Shown here: positions 8,424 through 15,970 of the stretch, in pieces
Layout: every line of letters begins with the position of its first letter
How positions within the stretch are numbered: position 1 is the stretch's first letter
Notes under the pieces: generated by a model
Database searches by the model: none
The model's input: the letters and a program-made list of their open reading frames with translations, nothing else
What the model was told of the DNA's origin: nothing
Position numbers and translations under genes: made by a program
From: Dehalococcoidia bacterium
GTDB lineage: Bacteria > Chloroflexota > Dehalococcoidia > SZUA-161
Assembly (NCBI GenBank): GCA_030619685.1
Contig: JAUXAX010000016.1
Location: forward strand, 1-37,685
Direction of reading: 5' to 3'
DNA length: 37,685 nt

Positions 8424-8816
8424 TCAGGCTACCTTCAGCCCCCCCCTCCCAAGGTCATAGATCTCCTCCACCTTCACCTTGACCGCCGCCTTGGGTGGCG
8501 CTGGCATCTTGAGAAGCTCTACCAGCTTCTTGGCGCCTTCGTATAGCTCGCCCTCTGTCACAAGCTCCGCCTTGCCCACAAAGCGGTAGCCTTGCATCTT
8601 GTTCCTGTCCGCTACCGCTATGGCCACCTTCGGGTTCTTCTGGAGGTTTTCCCAGGTGCGCCCACCCGCCAGTTCGTAGAAGGCGATATGCTCATCGTCC
8701 AGCACATGGGTGCTGCCCTTGGAACCGATATTAGGGATCCCTTCCGGACTGGCTGTTGCCACAAAACACTGCTGGTTCGCTATCATATCTTTCATTTCCT
8801 GAGTGAGCTTGGCCAT
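8424..8816 (-). CDS. Pyridoxamine 5'-phosphate oxidase-fold flavoprotein
   Basis: A 130-aa split-barrel flavin-binding protein: MAKLTQEMKDMIANQQCFVATASPEG begins the typical domain, followed by a beta-barrel with KNPKVAIAVADRNKMQGYRF and a short C-terminal region. Such proteins bind FMN or F420 and act as small reductases or oxidases of unknown substrate. The start at ATG 8816 is chosen because gaggagg lies five nt upstream; an in-frame upstream ATG at 8873 has no site. The protein ends with GGLKVA. It may share a transcript with the downstream alpha/beta hydrolase, 160 nt away. Confidence 0.88.
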   Translation of the reverse strand: MAKLTQEMKDMIANQQCFVATASPEGIPNIGSKGSTHVLDDEHIAFYELAGGRTWENLQKNPKVAIAVADRNKMQGYRFVGKAELVTEGELYEGAKKLVELLKMPAPPKAAVKVKVEEIYDLGRGGLKVA

Positions 8817-8869
8817 GGCTTCCTCCTCGATCAGTAGTTGATTCATAGTATGACAGCAATAGGGCAAAG

Positions 8870-9079
8870 TCAATGTTGATGGCTATTTCGCGCAGACTTT
8901 GCGTCCTGTGAAGTTCGACATCGGCTGTCTACCACGGTCTTCATCTTCTCTGGTGCCGATTTGCGAGGGCCTGTCAGATATATCTCGTGGTACTTTCCTC
9001 TTAATTCATACCCATTTTCTTTGATGAAGTTGTGAAGTCTATCGACAGTAGGTCCTTCAGCAGAATATGGACCGGCTAG
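8870..9079 (-). pseudogene. Remnant of a GyrI-like/AraC effector-binding domain protein
   Basis: A minus-strand frame between a TAA at 9082-9080 and the TGA at 8872-8870, without a start codon, reads AGPYSAEGPTVDRLHNFIKE, then NGYELRGKYHEIYLTGPRKS and APEKMKTV. This matches the C-terminal part of GyrI-like small-molecule-binding domains, where GPY, ENGY, E-YL and PEK-KT recur. The N-terminal two thirds are absent and the last residues diverge, so this is a decayed 3' fragment. It lies immediately upstream of the PNPOx gene. Confidence 0.65.
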
Positions 9080-9210
9080 TTAAATGGATGCCCGTGCATG
9101 ATGCAAGTACAGAACTGGAATTGAGAGTGAGGTTGGTGAGGGGAACTGGAGGCTTCAGTGTTTCCCTTTGTTCAGGTCGGGGCCTCGCATAGGCTCCCAC
9201 TGCCTTTTCA

Positions 9211-9405
9211 CTAGACCCCTTCTGACTGCTTCCTTGGCTTTCCTTCCTCTTCTAGCTTTCGGTACCCTTGCCATGCAGGGCACCAGCTACCGTGAATCGG
9301 GGAATCCATCAGCTTGTAGAGCACGCCGTCAGGGTTGTCTCGCGCATAGCTACAGATAGGGCAATTCTCACAGGTCCGACCGAATACCCTGTGCATGATG
9401 TTCAT
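9211..9405 (-). CDS. Small Cys-rich protein of unknown function
   Basis: A 64-aa protein. It begins MNIMHRVFGRTCENCPICSY, giving a C-x2-C-x2-C cluster at residues 12-18, and continues to a conserved-looking HGSWCPAWQGY; the tail is charged and low-complexity. The Cys/His set suggests a zinc or iron-sulfur site, but I recognise no named family. Ribosome site gggagg precedes ATG 9405 by 8 nt (a second ATG is three codons in). It lies 139 nt downstream of the 441-aa radical SAM gene on the same strand, so the two are probably one transcript. It could be a partner, an electron carrier or a substrate of that enzyme; none of these is shown by sequence. Confidence 0.7.
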   Translation of the reverse strand: MNIMHRVFGRTCENCPICSYARDNPDGVLYKLMDSPIHGSWCPAWQGYRKLEEEGKPRKQSEGV

Positions 9406-9544
9406 AAGGCTTGCCTCCCTTCGTTGACCCGGTTGCGTAGCAACAGGACAACGCTCCTCATGCCAGGTGTTGGCTGGCTAGTGCTTACCGGCGATTTGAG
9501 ATCGATAGCGGCTATCTGGAATCTCTGGCTTGCTCCCACCACCC

Positions 9545-10870
9545 TTATCGGCAGTTCTCACAGCGGCAACCACCTACCAAGCGGCGAAAGTCTACATCCG
9601 TGCTCCATGCACTATTTCTATAGCTGTGATGATGCTGGACTTTACGCATCCCCGAGCTCTCCATAATCCGGTGTCGTGCGCGTGCCACGGAAAGAAAATA
9701 ATCTGTGGGGGCAGGAACCCGGTCGCTCCAGGGGGAGCCAACCTCTGTCTGCCACTGGCTCGTCACGGGGACGATGTCTCTCTCCAGAAGCCATTCAAAG
9801 CATCTCGTCCACGAGGCTATCCCATCCTCCTCCCTCTTGAACCCGCTGGAGGCTGACATCTCGGGTCCCACCACAAACACACTACCCACATTGCCCTTCC
9901 CAAAGACCTCCAGGGATTTCATTAGGGAATCGATCCAGTAATCCCTGCCAACAAATTTGTGCTTCCCGGGCACGATCTCGGGCCACAGGGACTCTTCCCA
10001 GCAATCCATGTTAGGGGCGATGCTATCCATGCCCGCCTTCTTCAGCTCTCGTATTAAGGGTAAGTCTGGCCTAGCAGTCAAACACCCCGAAAACCAGGTG
10101 GGCTTACCCATCTCTTTACGTACCTTGTCAAGGGCGCCGAAGATGGCTATGTATCTCTCCATCTCCTTTGCTGTGTCGAGCAGGCTCCCGCCCGTCATGG
10201 AAACACTCTCGATAAAGCCCACCTCTTCCTGAGCGGCCCTGTAGGTTTCAGCCGCGTCCTCGGGTTTAATGCCCATTGTGTACTGGAACCCGCGATCCTT
10301 GAACTCCTCGACGGTGGAGTCGAGGCAGCAGTAGACACACTGATCGCCGGTCTTGGTGTACTCGCAGTAACGCAGTGCACAGGCGAGTAGCCCCAGTCGG
10401 GACCATGACATGAATACCGAGGTCATGAGTGTGCCGCTAGACGTGGTCTTGTAAAGCCACTCCGTTGCAGGTTCGAAACTCACCTCCTCAAGTGCCTCAC
10501 CATCCCTTTGCAGGAACAGACGCCCACCTTCCTGCCTTGTGATCTCATAAGGGCTCTCTTGATCGAAACGGATGACAACAGGGGTACCATCGGACAGGTC
10601 GAACTTCCACGGCACAGTAATAACCTGTCCCTCCTCTATACCCTTGAGGTCCGGGTTCCACACGTGGGCTGGATTCCAGATCAGGAAATGCGGGAAACTC
10701 TGCTGACCGACCTCATGTATCAGCGGCGTAAAACGAGTGCCGTTACGGAGGACATCCGACTTGATAACGATGCTGCGGGGAATGTCAGGGAACCGTTGAC
10801 ATAGTTCATCGATGAACCGGCTACCTTTCCTGACTTCGCTATATCGGTTGACCGCTTTTTCTCCTCTCAT
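9545..10870 (-). CDS. Radical SAM protein with CX8CX2C cluster motif
   Basis: A 441-aa protein. The candidate [4Fe-4S]/SAM ligands are Cys169, Cys178 and Cys181 in RYCEYTKTGDQCVYCCLD, a CX8CX2C spacing in place of the standard CX3CX2C, with an extra Cys182. A glycine-rich SMTGGSLLD block follows, as in the SAM-binding part of the partial TIM barrel. The first ~160 residues form a separate beta-rich domain, and the C-terminus ends G-C435-R-C437-E-N-C440-R, a possible additional metal site. The start is supported by ggaggt upstream of ATG 10870. Reaction and substrate are unknown; family-level resemblance is to biotin-synthase-like radical SAM proteins. A Cys-rich 64-aa gene lies directly downstream. 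Confidence 0.85.
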   Translation of the reverse strand: MRGEKAVNRYSEVRKGSRFIDELCQRFPDIPRSIVIKSDVLRNGTRFTPLIHEVGQQSFPHFLIWNPAHVWNPDLKGIEEGQVITVPWKFDLSDGTPVVIRFDQESPYEITRQEGGRLFLQRDGEALEEVSFEPATEWLYKTTSSGTLMTSVFMSWSRLGLLACALRYCEYTKTGDQCVYCCLDSTVEEFKDRGFQYTMGIKPEDAAETYRAAQEEVGFIESVSMTGGSLLDTAKEMERYIAIFGALDKVRKEMGKPTWFSGCLTARPDLPLIRELKKAGMDSIAPNMDCWEESLWPEIVPGKHKFVGRDYWIDSLMKSLEVFGKGNVGSVFVVGPEMSASSGFKREEDGIASWTRCFEWLLERDIVPVTSQWQTEVGSPWSDRVPAPTDYFLSVARARHRIMESSGMRKVQHHHSYRNSAWSTDVDFRRLVGGCRCENCR

Positions 10871-11311
10871 AATAAAACCTCCTCCTCTCTATTCTGTAGA
10901 ATACTATGCCAGTCTCCGCATTCTGGGGACGGCCAGCTCACATAGAATCCGAGCTAACATTGCGGGGACAGGACACGTGCGTCCTCTTCGTCAACCTCAC
11001 CCAAACCCTTACAGAGTAGGATAGTGGACCCAGGGGTGAGTAGTTTATACCGCAGTGTGCCGGAAATGTCAATAGAAGAATCCCTCCATTCTGAGAGCAA
11101 GGCATGACTTGAGACGCTATTCATTGACACAGCCTGGGGCAAACGATCTCACCGATTCAAGCAACAAGGGTGCTTCCAGTCTTCTTTAGGTCCCCCTTAA
11201 CCACAAAAAGCATTCCCTCCACTTTGTGGTGCCGATATATAGACTCCCTGTGGTACTATAAATACGGCAAATGATCCTCGCCAGCGGTGCTGAGGTGGGG
11301 TAATTCCAAAG
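10871..11311. other. Divergent intergenic region between two radical SAM genes
   Basis: This 441-bp region separates the minus-strand CX8CX2C radical SAM gene from the plus-strand PflA/AmrS-like gene and should hold both promoters. A TATAAA at 11257-11262 is a possible -10 for the plus-strand gene, but no good -35 is at the right distance. A near-palindrome ggacacgtgcgtcc lies at about 10971-10984. No gene is supported. Confidence 0.5.
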
Positions 11312-12454
11312 ATGGACATAATTCATCAGCAATCGAGTGCCAGAACGGTCAACAGCTGCCAAAACTGTGGCAGAAAGTCGCCCCTCATCTCTCGAGCTCT
11401 AGGGCTATGCCCGGATTGTATCCGAAGAGACTTTGCCCAGGTTCTTCCCCTGATTGATAAAGCTCACAGCGCGGCGAGAAGGCCATTTAGCCTACCTGAG
11501 CAGCCTCCCAAGTGTGAGGGAGGACTTATATGTCAGCTTTGCGCCAATGAATGCCGTATTCCCGCAAACGGCAGGAGCTATTGTGGACTGCGCACCAACA
11601 GAGAAAACAGACTTGTCGGTGCCACCGTAAGAAAAGGCAATGTCAGTTGGTACTATGATGCCCTGCCTACCAACTGCGTAGCCGATTGGGTTTGTCCTGG
11701 CGGAACGGGAGCTGGTTACCCTCGGTTTGCCTATTCTCAAGGAGCCGAATATGGCTACAAGAACCTGGCTGTCTTCTATCAGGCCTGCTCCTTTGACTGC
11801 CTGTTCTGCCAAAACTGGCACTATCGCCACTCGGCAACAAGGGAGAGCAAGATTGATGCCCTGGATCTGGCTCAAGCAGTCGATGATCGCACCGCCTGCA
11901 TCTGCTACTTCGGTGGTGACCCATCACCTCAACTGCCGCATGCCCTTCGCGCCTCCCGATTGGCTCTGGAGAGCAATAAGGGCAGGATTCTGCGCATCTG
12001 CTGGGAGACCAACGGTTCGATGCATCCGGCATTACTGAGACAGGCGGCTGAGCTTTCTTTCAACTCCGGTGGTTGCATTAAGTTTGACCTCAAGGCCTGG
12101 AGTGAGGAGCTGCACACTGCCCTCTGCGGTGTGAGCAATAAGAGGACGCTGGAAAACTTCACGCTACTGGCTGAATACGTCAAGAAAAGGCCATCGCCGC
12201 CCTTCTTAGTAGCCAGTACTCTGCTCATCCCTGGATATATAGATAAGGAGGAAATATCCGGAATTGCCGCCTTTATCGCCTCCCTAAGCCCTGACATCCC
12301 TTATGCTCTCCTCGCCTTCCACCCCCAATTTTCGATGAACGATCTGCCACCTACCTCCAAGCAACACGCAGAGGAATGTCTGGCAGAGGCGAAGACACAG
12401 GGACTGAGAAATGTGAGGTTAGGTAATATCCACCTGCTTGGCGACTATTATTAG
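11312..12454 (+). CDS. Radical SAM protein, PflA/AmrS-like, with N-terminal zinc ribbon
   Basis: A 380-aa radical SAM protein. A zinc ribbon (C16, C19, C33, C36) precedes a second Cys group C74-x2-C77-x3-C81-x9-C91 of the kind found before the catalytic domain of AmrS-type proteins. The cluster motif is canonical: C159-S-F-D-C163-L-F-C166-Q-N. Later blocks such as CWETNGSMHP and KFDLKAWSEELH fit activating-enzyme-like (COG1180/COG1313-type) proteins. These generate a 5'-deoxyadenosyl radical; the target is unknown. Gene start at ATG 11312 has only a distant gaggtgg, so a slightly different start is possible. It converges with the YbjQ gene, 50 nt apart. Confidence 0.87.
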   Translation: MDIIHQQSSARTVNSCQNCGRKSPLISRALGLCPDCIRRDFAQVLPLIDKAHSAARRPFSLPEQPPKCEGGLICQLCANECRIPANGRSYCGLRTNRENRLVGATVRKGNVSWYYDALPTNCVADWVCPGGTGAGYPRFAYSQGAEYGYKNLAVFYQACSFDCLFCQNWHYRHSATRESKIDALDLAQAVDDRTACICYFGGDPSPQLPHALRASRLALESNKGRILRICWETNGSMHPALLRQAAELSFNSGGCIKFDLKAWSEELHTALCGVSNKRTLENFTLLAEYVKKRPSPPFLVASTLLIPGYIDKEEISGIAAFIASLSPDIPYALLAFHPQFSMNDLPPTSKQHAEECLAEAKTQGLRNVRLGNIHLLGDYY

Positions 12455-12504
12455 ATGAAAACCGCAGCAACCGACCTTAACTCTGCTTAATCCTTTATCA
12501 CCAA

Positions 12505-13053
12505 TCACTGAAGTTTGACAGCGGTGCCGTAGGCCAAAAGCTCAGCGGCACTGGCAACGACGCTGGTAGTCACGAAACGGACGTTAATGATCGCGTCAGC
12601 CCCCAGCTCTTCAGCCTGGGCTAACATCCGATCAGTAGCCACCTCACGGGCTCGCCCCATCATCTCAGTGTACTCAATCAGCTCACCACCAAGAATCAGT
12701 CGCAGCAGAGCGGAAACGTCCCTGCCGAGCCAGATGGCAAAGATAGTGTGCCCCTTGACCAAGCCCAAAATCTCGCTGATCTGGCGACCGGGGACTTCTG
12801 CAGAATTCTGGAGCAACACCCGAGTCCGGGACTCACCGGGTGGCAATTCCCCCCCTGGGGCCTTGCCTTTCCGCTGTTCGACGGCCACCGTCAGTAAGAC
12901 CAGCAGGATACCACCCAAAAAGCCATAGACCGCAATCCTGAGCCACAAAGGCGAACCGGGTTCGTGGTAGACGTACCAAGGTATCCCAGCAAAAATTACG
13001 GTAAAGAGCCCGAGTACGAAGGCCAGCGAGCCGATCAGTCGAATTATCTTCAC
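12505..13053 (-). CDS. Membrane protein with YbjQ (UPF0145) domain
   Basis: A 182-aa protein with two N-terminal hydrophobic helices (about residues 7-29 and 37-60), a basic/proline linker, and a C-terminal YbjQ-type domain from about residue 80 (QISEILGLVKGHTIFAIWLG to GADAIINVRFVTTSVVASAA and YGTAVKLQ). YbjQ domains form pentameric putative metal-binding assemblies; function is not established. GTG start at 13053 is supported by aggagg seven nt upstream. Fusion of YbjQ to two transmembrane helices is less common than the free-standing form and would place the domain at the inner membrane face. Confidence 0.88.
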   Translation of the reverse strand: MKIIRLIGSLAFVLGLFTVIFAGIPWYVYHEPGSPLWLRIAVYGFLGGILLVLLTVAVEQRKGKAPGGELPPGESRTRVLLQNSAEVPGRQISEILGLVKGHTIFAIWLGRDVSALLRLILGGELIEYTEMMGRAREVATDRMLAQAEELGADAIINVRFVTTSVVASAAELLAYGTAVKLQ

Positions 13054-13171
13054 AGCTTCTCCTCCTTTTACAAAGACTTTTGAATTCAGTCAGTGTACTA
13101 TTGCAATCGCCTACCTACTACTCTACTGTAAATCTTCTGCGGTGAAAAGCAGCAATTTCTTACAATACCCC

Positions 13172-14230
13172 CTACCAGCCTTCATGGCTTGGAATACGTG
13201 GTTCCCCGATTACAGGGACCACCTCCCCACAATAGGGACAACGTTTATCCGGGCCAATGTTATATCCGGTTATACTGAAACCGTAACGCTCAATCAATGA
13301 TTGCTTGCAGCAAGGGCAGCAGGTATTCTCATAAGGATGTCCAGGCACATTCCCCGCATATACGAACCTAAGTCCCTCTGCCATACCCATATCCCTTGCC
13401 TTCGCTAAAGTGCTCACCGGCGTCGGAGGGACATAAGACTCGCTTCTAAACTTATATGCCGGATAGTAGCCGGTAAGGTGCCAGGGGGTGTCATCCCCCA
13501 GTTCCTTTTTGATTCTTCGGGCAATCCGCCTTAACCCATCCTCGGCGTCATTCACACCAGGTATGACCAGTGTAGTCAGCTCAACCCACACACCACGCTC
13601 CTTGGCTCGGACAGCATTCCTCCAAACAAAGCCTACATCAGCAGTGCAAAACCTTCTGACTACCTCAGCCTCACCCTTTATGTCGATATTCATAGCATCG
13701 AGGCCGTGATCAACCAGCATTTCCAGCGCCTCCTTGGTCATGTAGCCGTTGGTAACATAAGTATTGTAGTAGCCCTCCTCCCTGGCGAGGACAAACATGT
13801 CCAGGGAATACTCAAGGAGCAAAGTTGGCTCATTGAAGGAGACACTGGTACCCTGGCAATGGTATCTCCTCACGAGTTCAATGAATCTCGCCGGGGTTAT
13901 ATACTGCCCCTGACCTATGCTCTGAGGTGATTTGCTTATATCACAGTTCTGACACCAGGGGCAACCAAAGTTACACGACCAACTGCCGATAGTTAACGCC
14001 CTCGTTCCCGGATAGAAGTGAAAGAAAGGCTTCTTTTCAATAGGGTTGGCGCTGATGGAGGAGATGTCGCCGTACTCAAGGGTGTAAAGACGCCCGTCAG
14101 TATTCCTGCGGGTGGCACAGTAGCCTGTCTCCCCCTCGAAGATCAGGCAGCGCCTTTCACAGGTAAGGCACCTCACCCTGTCTCCAAGAGACTCATAAAA
14201 CAGAGCCTCTCTAACGCGGTCTTCAGCCAT
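13172..14230 (-). CDS. amrS: AmrS-type radical SAM enzyme (AmmeMemoRadiSam family)
   Basis: A 352-aa radical SAM protein. Cys21, Cys24, Cys28 and Cys38 form the pre-catalytic Cys group (CLTCERRCLI...GYCATR). The cluster motif C86-N-F-G-C90-P-W-C93-Q-N is canonical, and SVSFNEPTLLLEY and YVTNGYMTKEALE follow in order. The C-terminus adds a zinc-ribbon-like tail (TCCPCC ... CPYCG). In the AmmeMemoRadiSam system AmrS is encoded with a Memo protein and an AMMECR1 protein; neither is in this window. Instead it starts 14 nt after the archaemetzincin stop, so the two are very probably coexpressed. The reaction of AmrS is not established. Confidence 0.88.
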   Translation of the reverse strand: MAEDRVREALFYESLGDRVRCLTCERRCLIFEGETGYCATRRNTDGRLYTLEYGDISSISANPIEKKPFFHFYPGTRALTIGSWSCNFGCPWCQNCDISKSPQSIGQGQYITPARFIELVRRYHCQGTSVSFNEPTLLLEYSLDMFVLAREEGYYNTYVTNGYMTKEALEMLVDHGLDAMNIDIKGEAEVVRRFCTADVGFVWRNAVRAKERGVWVELTTLVIPGVNDAEDGLRRIARRIKKELGDDTPWHLTGYYPAYKFRSESYVPPTPVSTLAKARDMGMAEGLRFVYAGNVPGHPYENTCCPCCKQSLIERYGFSITGYNIGPDKRCPYCGEVVPVIGEPRIPSHEGW

Positions 14231-14244
14231 CCCGGAACACCTGG

Positions 14245-14766
14245 CTATAGTTTTCGGCTGACATTCCCCTTACAGATGGAGCAGAATTTCCAACCCTTAA
14301 AATCAGTATCAGGGAGGCTGTTGGAAAAATGCATCACACAGGTACGGTCAGGGCAGTGCCCAAGTCCACAGGTATGTCCTAACTCGTGAACGGCTTCTTT
14401 AAGTGCCCGCTCGCGGAAGAGGTCTTCGTCCTGGGGCAAGCCATAGAACTCCGGCCTCAAGCGCTGCAAGGAGATGAGCGCCCTCCTCCCACTGATGTCT
14501 GCCTGTCCAAAGACGAAATTAAGTCCGGGAGCAAAGATATCGACGTCAACCACCCCGAGAACTCTATCGCCTGAGTGGGGTAAAGGGGACAACTCAGCAA
14601 GCAGCGAAGAGGCGTGATGCTGGCCACGGTCCCGATTCCAGCCCTCCCGGGGCAGCGCTGTTCTATCGCCTGTCCGCGTCCTTTGACCAAAGACCTCTTC
14701 CAGAGGTGGCCTCAGAGCTTCCAGGAAGTCTTTATCCAAGTTACCTATGGGAACGAGCGCTATCAC
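14245..14766 (-). CDS. amzA: Archaemetzincin-family zinc metalloprotease
   Basis: A 173-aa protein carrying the archaemetzincin signature: H127-E-L-G-H131-T-C-G-L-G-H137-C138, then C143-V-M, C162 and C165, giving HExxHxxGxxHC plus the structural CX4C...CX2C zinc site and the Met-turn. The N-terminal MIALVPIGNLDKDFLEALRP and VLGVVDVDIFAPGLNFVFGQ strands are also typical. Length matches bacterial and archaeal members. Start is GTG 14766 with a weak upstream site. It is the first gene of a pair with amrS (14-nt gap). The family is a predicted aminopeptidase or protease of unknown physiological substrate. Confidence 0.92.
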   Translation of the reverse strand: MIALVPIGNLDKDFLEALRPPLEEVFGQRTRTGDRTALPREGWNRDRGQHHASSLLAELSPLPHSGDRVLGVVDVDIFAPGLNFVFGQADISGRRALISLQRLRPEFYGLPQDEDLFRERALKEAVHELGHTCGLGHCPDRTCVMHFSNSLPDTDFKGWKFCSICKGNVSRKL

Positions 14767-15235
14767 TTCAGACGATCAACCCTCAAATCGGTTAGCCGGC
14801 GAAGGCAGCGTAGTTAGATTGCGCAGCCCCGATGGGGGTCGAGGCATGCAGTACCTGCGGTATTTGTGGGAGTAGTTGTTTGATATGAACGCCTTTTTTC
14901 AGCTTTGTACCCCTTCCAGCACCTCTTGCGTCCTGCGCAGCCAGTAGTCCATTCCCATCTCCTGGAACATGCCTTCGGCTTTTCTCAGCGTCTCCTGAGC
15001 CTCGGCGTGTGGGCGCGTCGGAGACTTCCTGCTGAGGACTTCGCACGCCACTGCACCTGTGATCCCGACCATTCCTGCCAGTTGTGTGGTAACCATTTCA
15101 CTGAGCTCCTCTCTGCATCCAATATTAGCGAAGTCCCTACGATGGTGTTATTAAGTGGATTACAAAAAATATGTAAAGTTGATTACACTTCGGTGGACTT
15201 TGGTGCGGTCGCGAGAGGTTCAGTGCGGTTCCGGC
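14767..15235. other. Intergenic region with cyclase remnant
   Basis: Between the archaemetzincin start and the CRP-family stop. The only recognisable content is the decayed 3' end of a cyclase/TPR gene (listed separately). The part at 15100-15235 is unremarkable and the part at 14767-14898 holds no gene; it must carry the archaemetzincin promoter, for which I see no clear consensus. Confidence 0.5.
14899..15006 (-). pseudogene. 3' remnant of a second cyclase/TPR gene
   Basis: The minus-strand frame ending at 14899 reads LRKAEGMFQEMGMDYWLRRT then QEVLEGVQS. The last residues of the neighbouring 1128-aa cyclase read LKKAEGAFKEMGMDYWLRRT then EQVLDRV. The near-identity at both protein and DNA level shows a paralogous copy of the C-terminal end. 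Upstream (15007-15096) the frame stays open from an ATG but homology is lost. The fragment lies just downstream of the CRP-family gene, so CRP is flanked by a full cyclase and a cyclase remnant, suggesting an old tandem duplication followed by deletion. Confidence 0.75.
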
Positions 15236-15919
15236 TCAGTAGACGCGCTTTCTCAGCTCGTCGGGGCGAAGAATGGTGATACGTTTCTTGTCAATAGATA
15301 CCAGCCCCTTGTCCTGGAATATGCCCAGCAGCTTATTGACAGCTACCCTGCTGGCTCCCACAGCGTTCGCCAGGTCCTGCTGTGTCAAACGCAGGTGTAT
15401 CTCCAAGCCGTTTTCGGTTTCGAGGCCGTGTTTCTCAGCCAGTTCTAGAAGCCGTTTGGCCAGCCGTGCTGGCAAATCGAGAAAAATGGCATCCTCAAGT
15501 AGAAGATCAGCGCACCGCAAACGGTCGCTTAAAGCAGCCAAAATGTCGCTGACCATCTCAGGGCGTTTGCCGATGACTTCCAGGAAATCACTCCGGTGTA
15601 AAGTGAGGGCTTGGGTGGCTTCCATTGCCGTGGCAGTGGCGGAGCGAGCCTTCCCATCCAGCAGGGACAGCTCACCAAAAAAGTCGCTATCCGTTAAGAT
15701 GGCAAGAATAACCTCCTCTCCCTCTGGGGATGCCGTGGCTATCTTCACCTGGCCGGTCTCGATAATATAGAGCGTGGAGCCGGGGTCATCCTTATGAAAG
15801 ATGGTTTCGCCTCGCCGATAATTTCGGGGTGTTAGCTTGCTAGTAAGCTCCGCAAGTTGGGGCGACTTGAGCGCGGCAAAAAGGGGCACCTCAGCTAGTA
15901 GAGCAGTCTCTTCTTTCAT
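15236..15919 (-). CDS. Crp/Fnr-family transcriptional regulator
   Basis: A 227-aa regulator: cNMP-binding domain at about residues 10-125, a dimer helix, then a winged helix-turn-helix (RLTQQDLANAVGASRVAVNK, about 175-195). The phosphate-binding cassette FGELSLLDGKARSATATA keeps Glu83 and Arg92, the residues that hold the ribose and phosphate of cAMP in Crp, and there is no N-terminal Fnr-type Cys cluster. It is therefore likely to bind a cyclic nucleotide. It starts 51 nt after the stop of the class III cyclase gene on the same strand, so producer and reader are probably on one transcript. DNA targets are unknown. Confidence 0.93.
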   Translation of the reverse strand: MKEETALLAEVPLFAALKSPQLAELTSKLTPRNYRRGETIFHKDDPGSTLYIIETGQVKIATASPEGEEVILAILTDSDFFGELSLLDGKARSATATAMEATQALTLHRSDFLEVIGKRPEMVSDILAALSDRLRCADLLLEDAIFLDLPARLAKRLLELAEKHGLETENGLEIHLRLTQQDLANAVGASRVAVNKLLGIFQDKGLVSIDKKRITILRPDELRKRVY

Positions 15920-15970
15920 GCGTACGCTCCCAATGAATCCCGAATGCCAACGCTGCCAACTTGGCTAACC

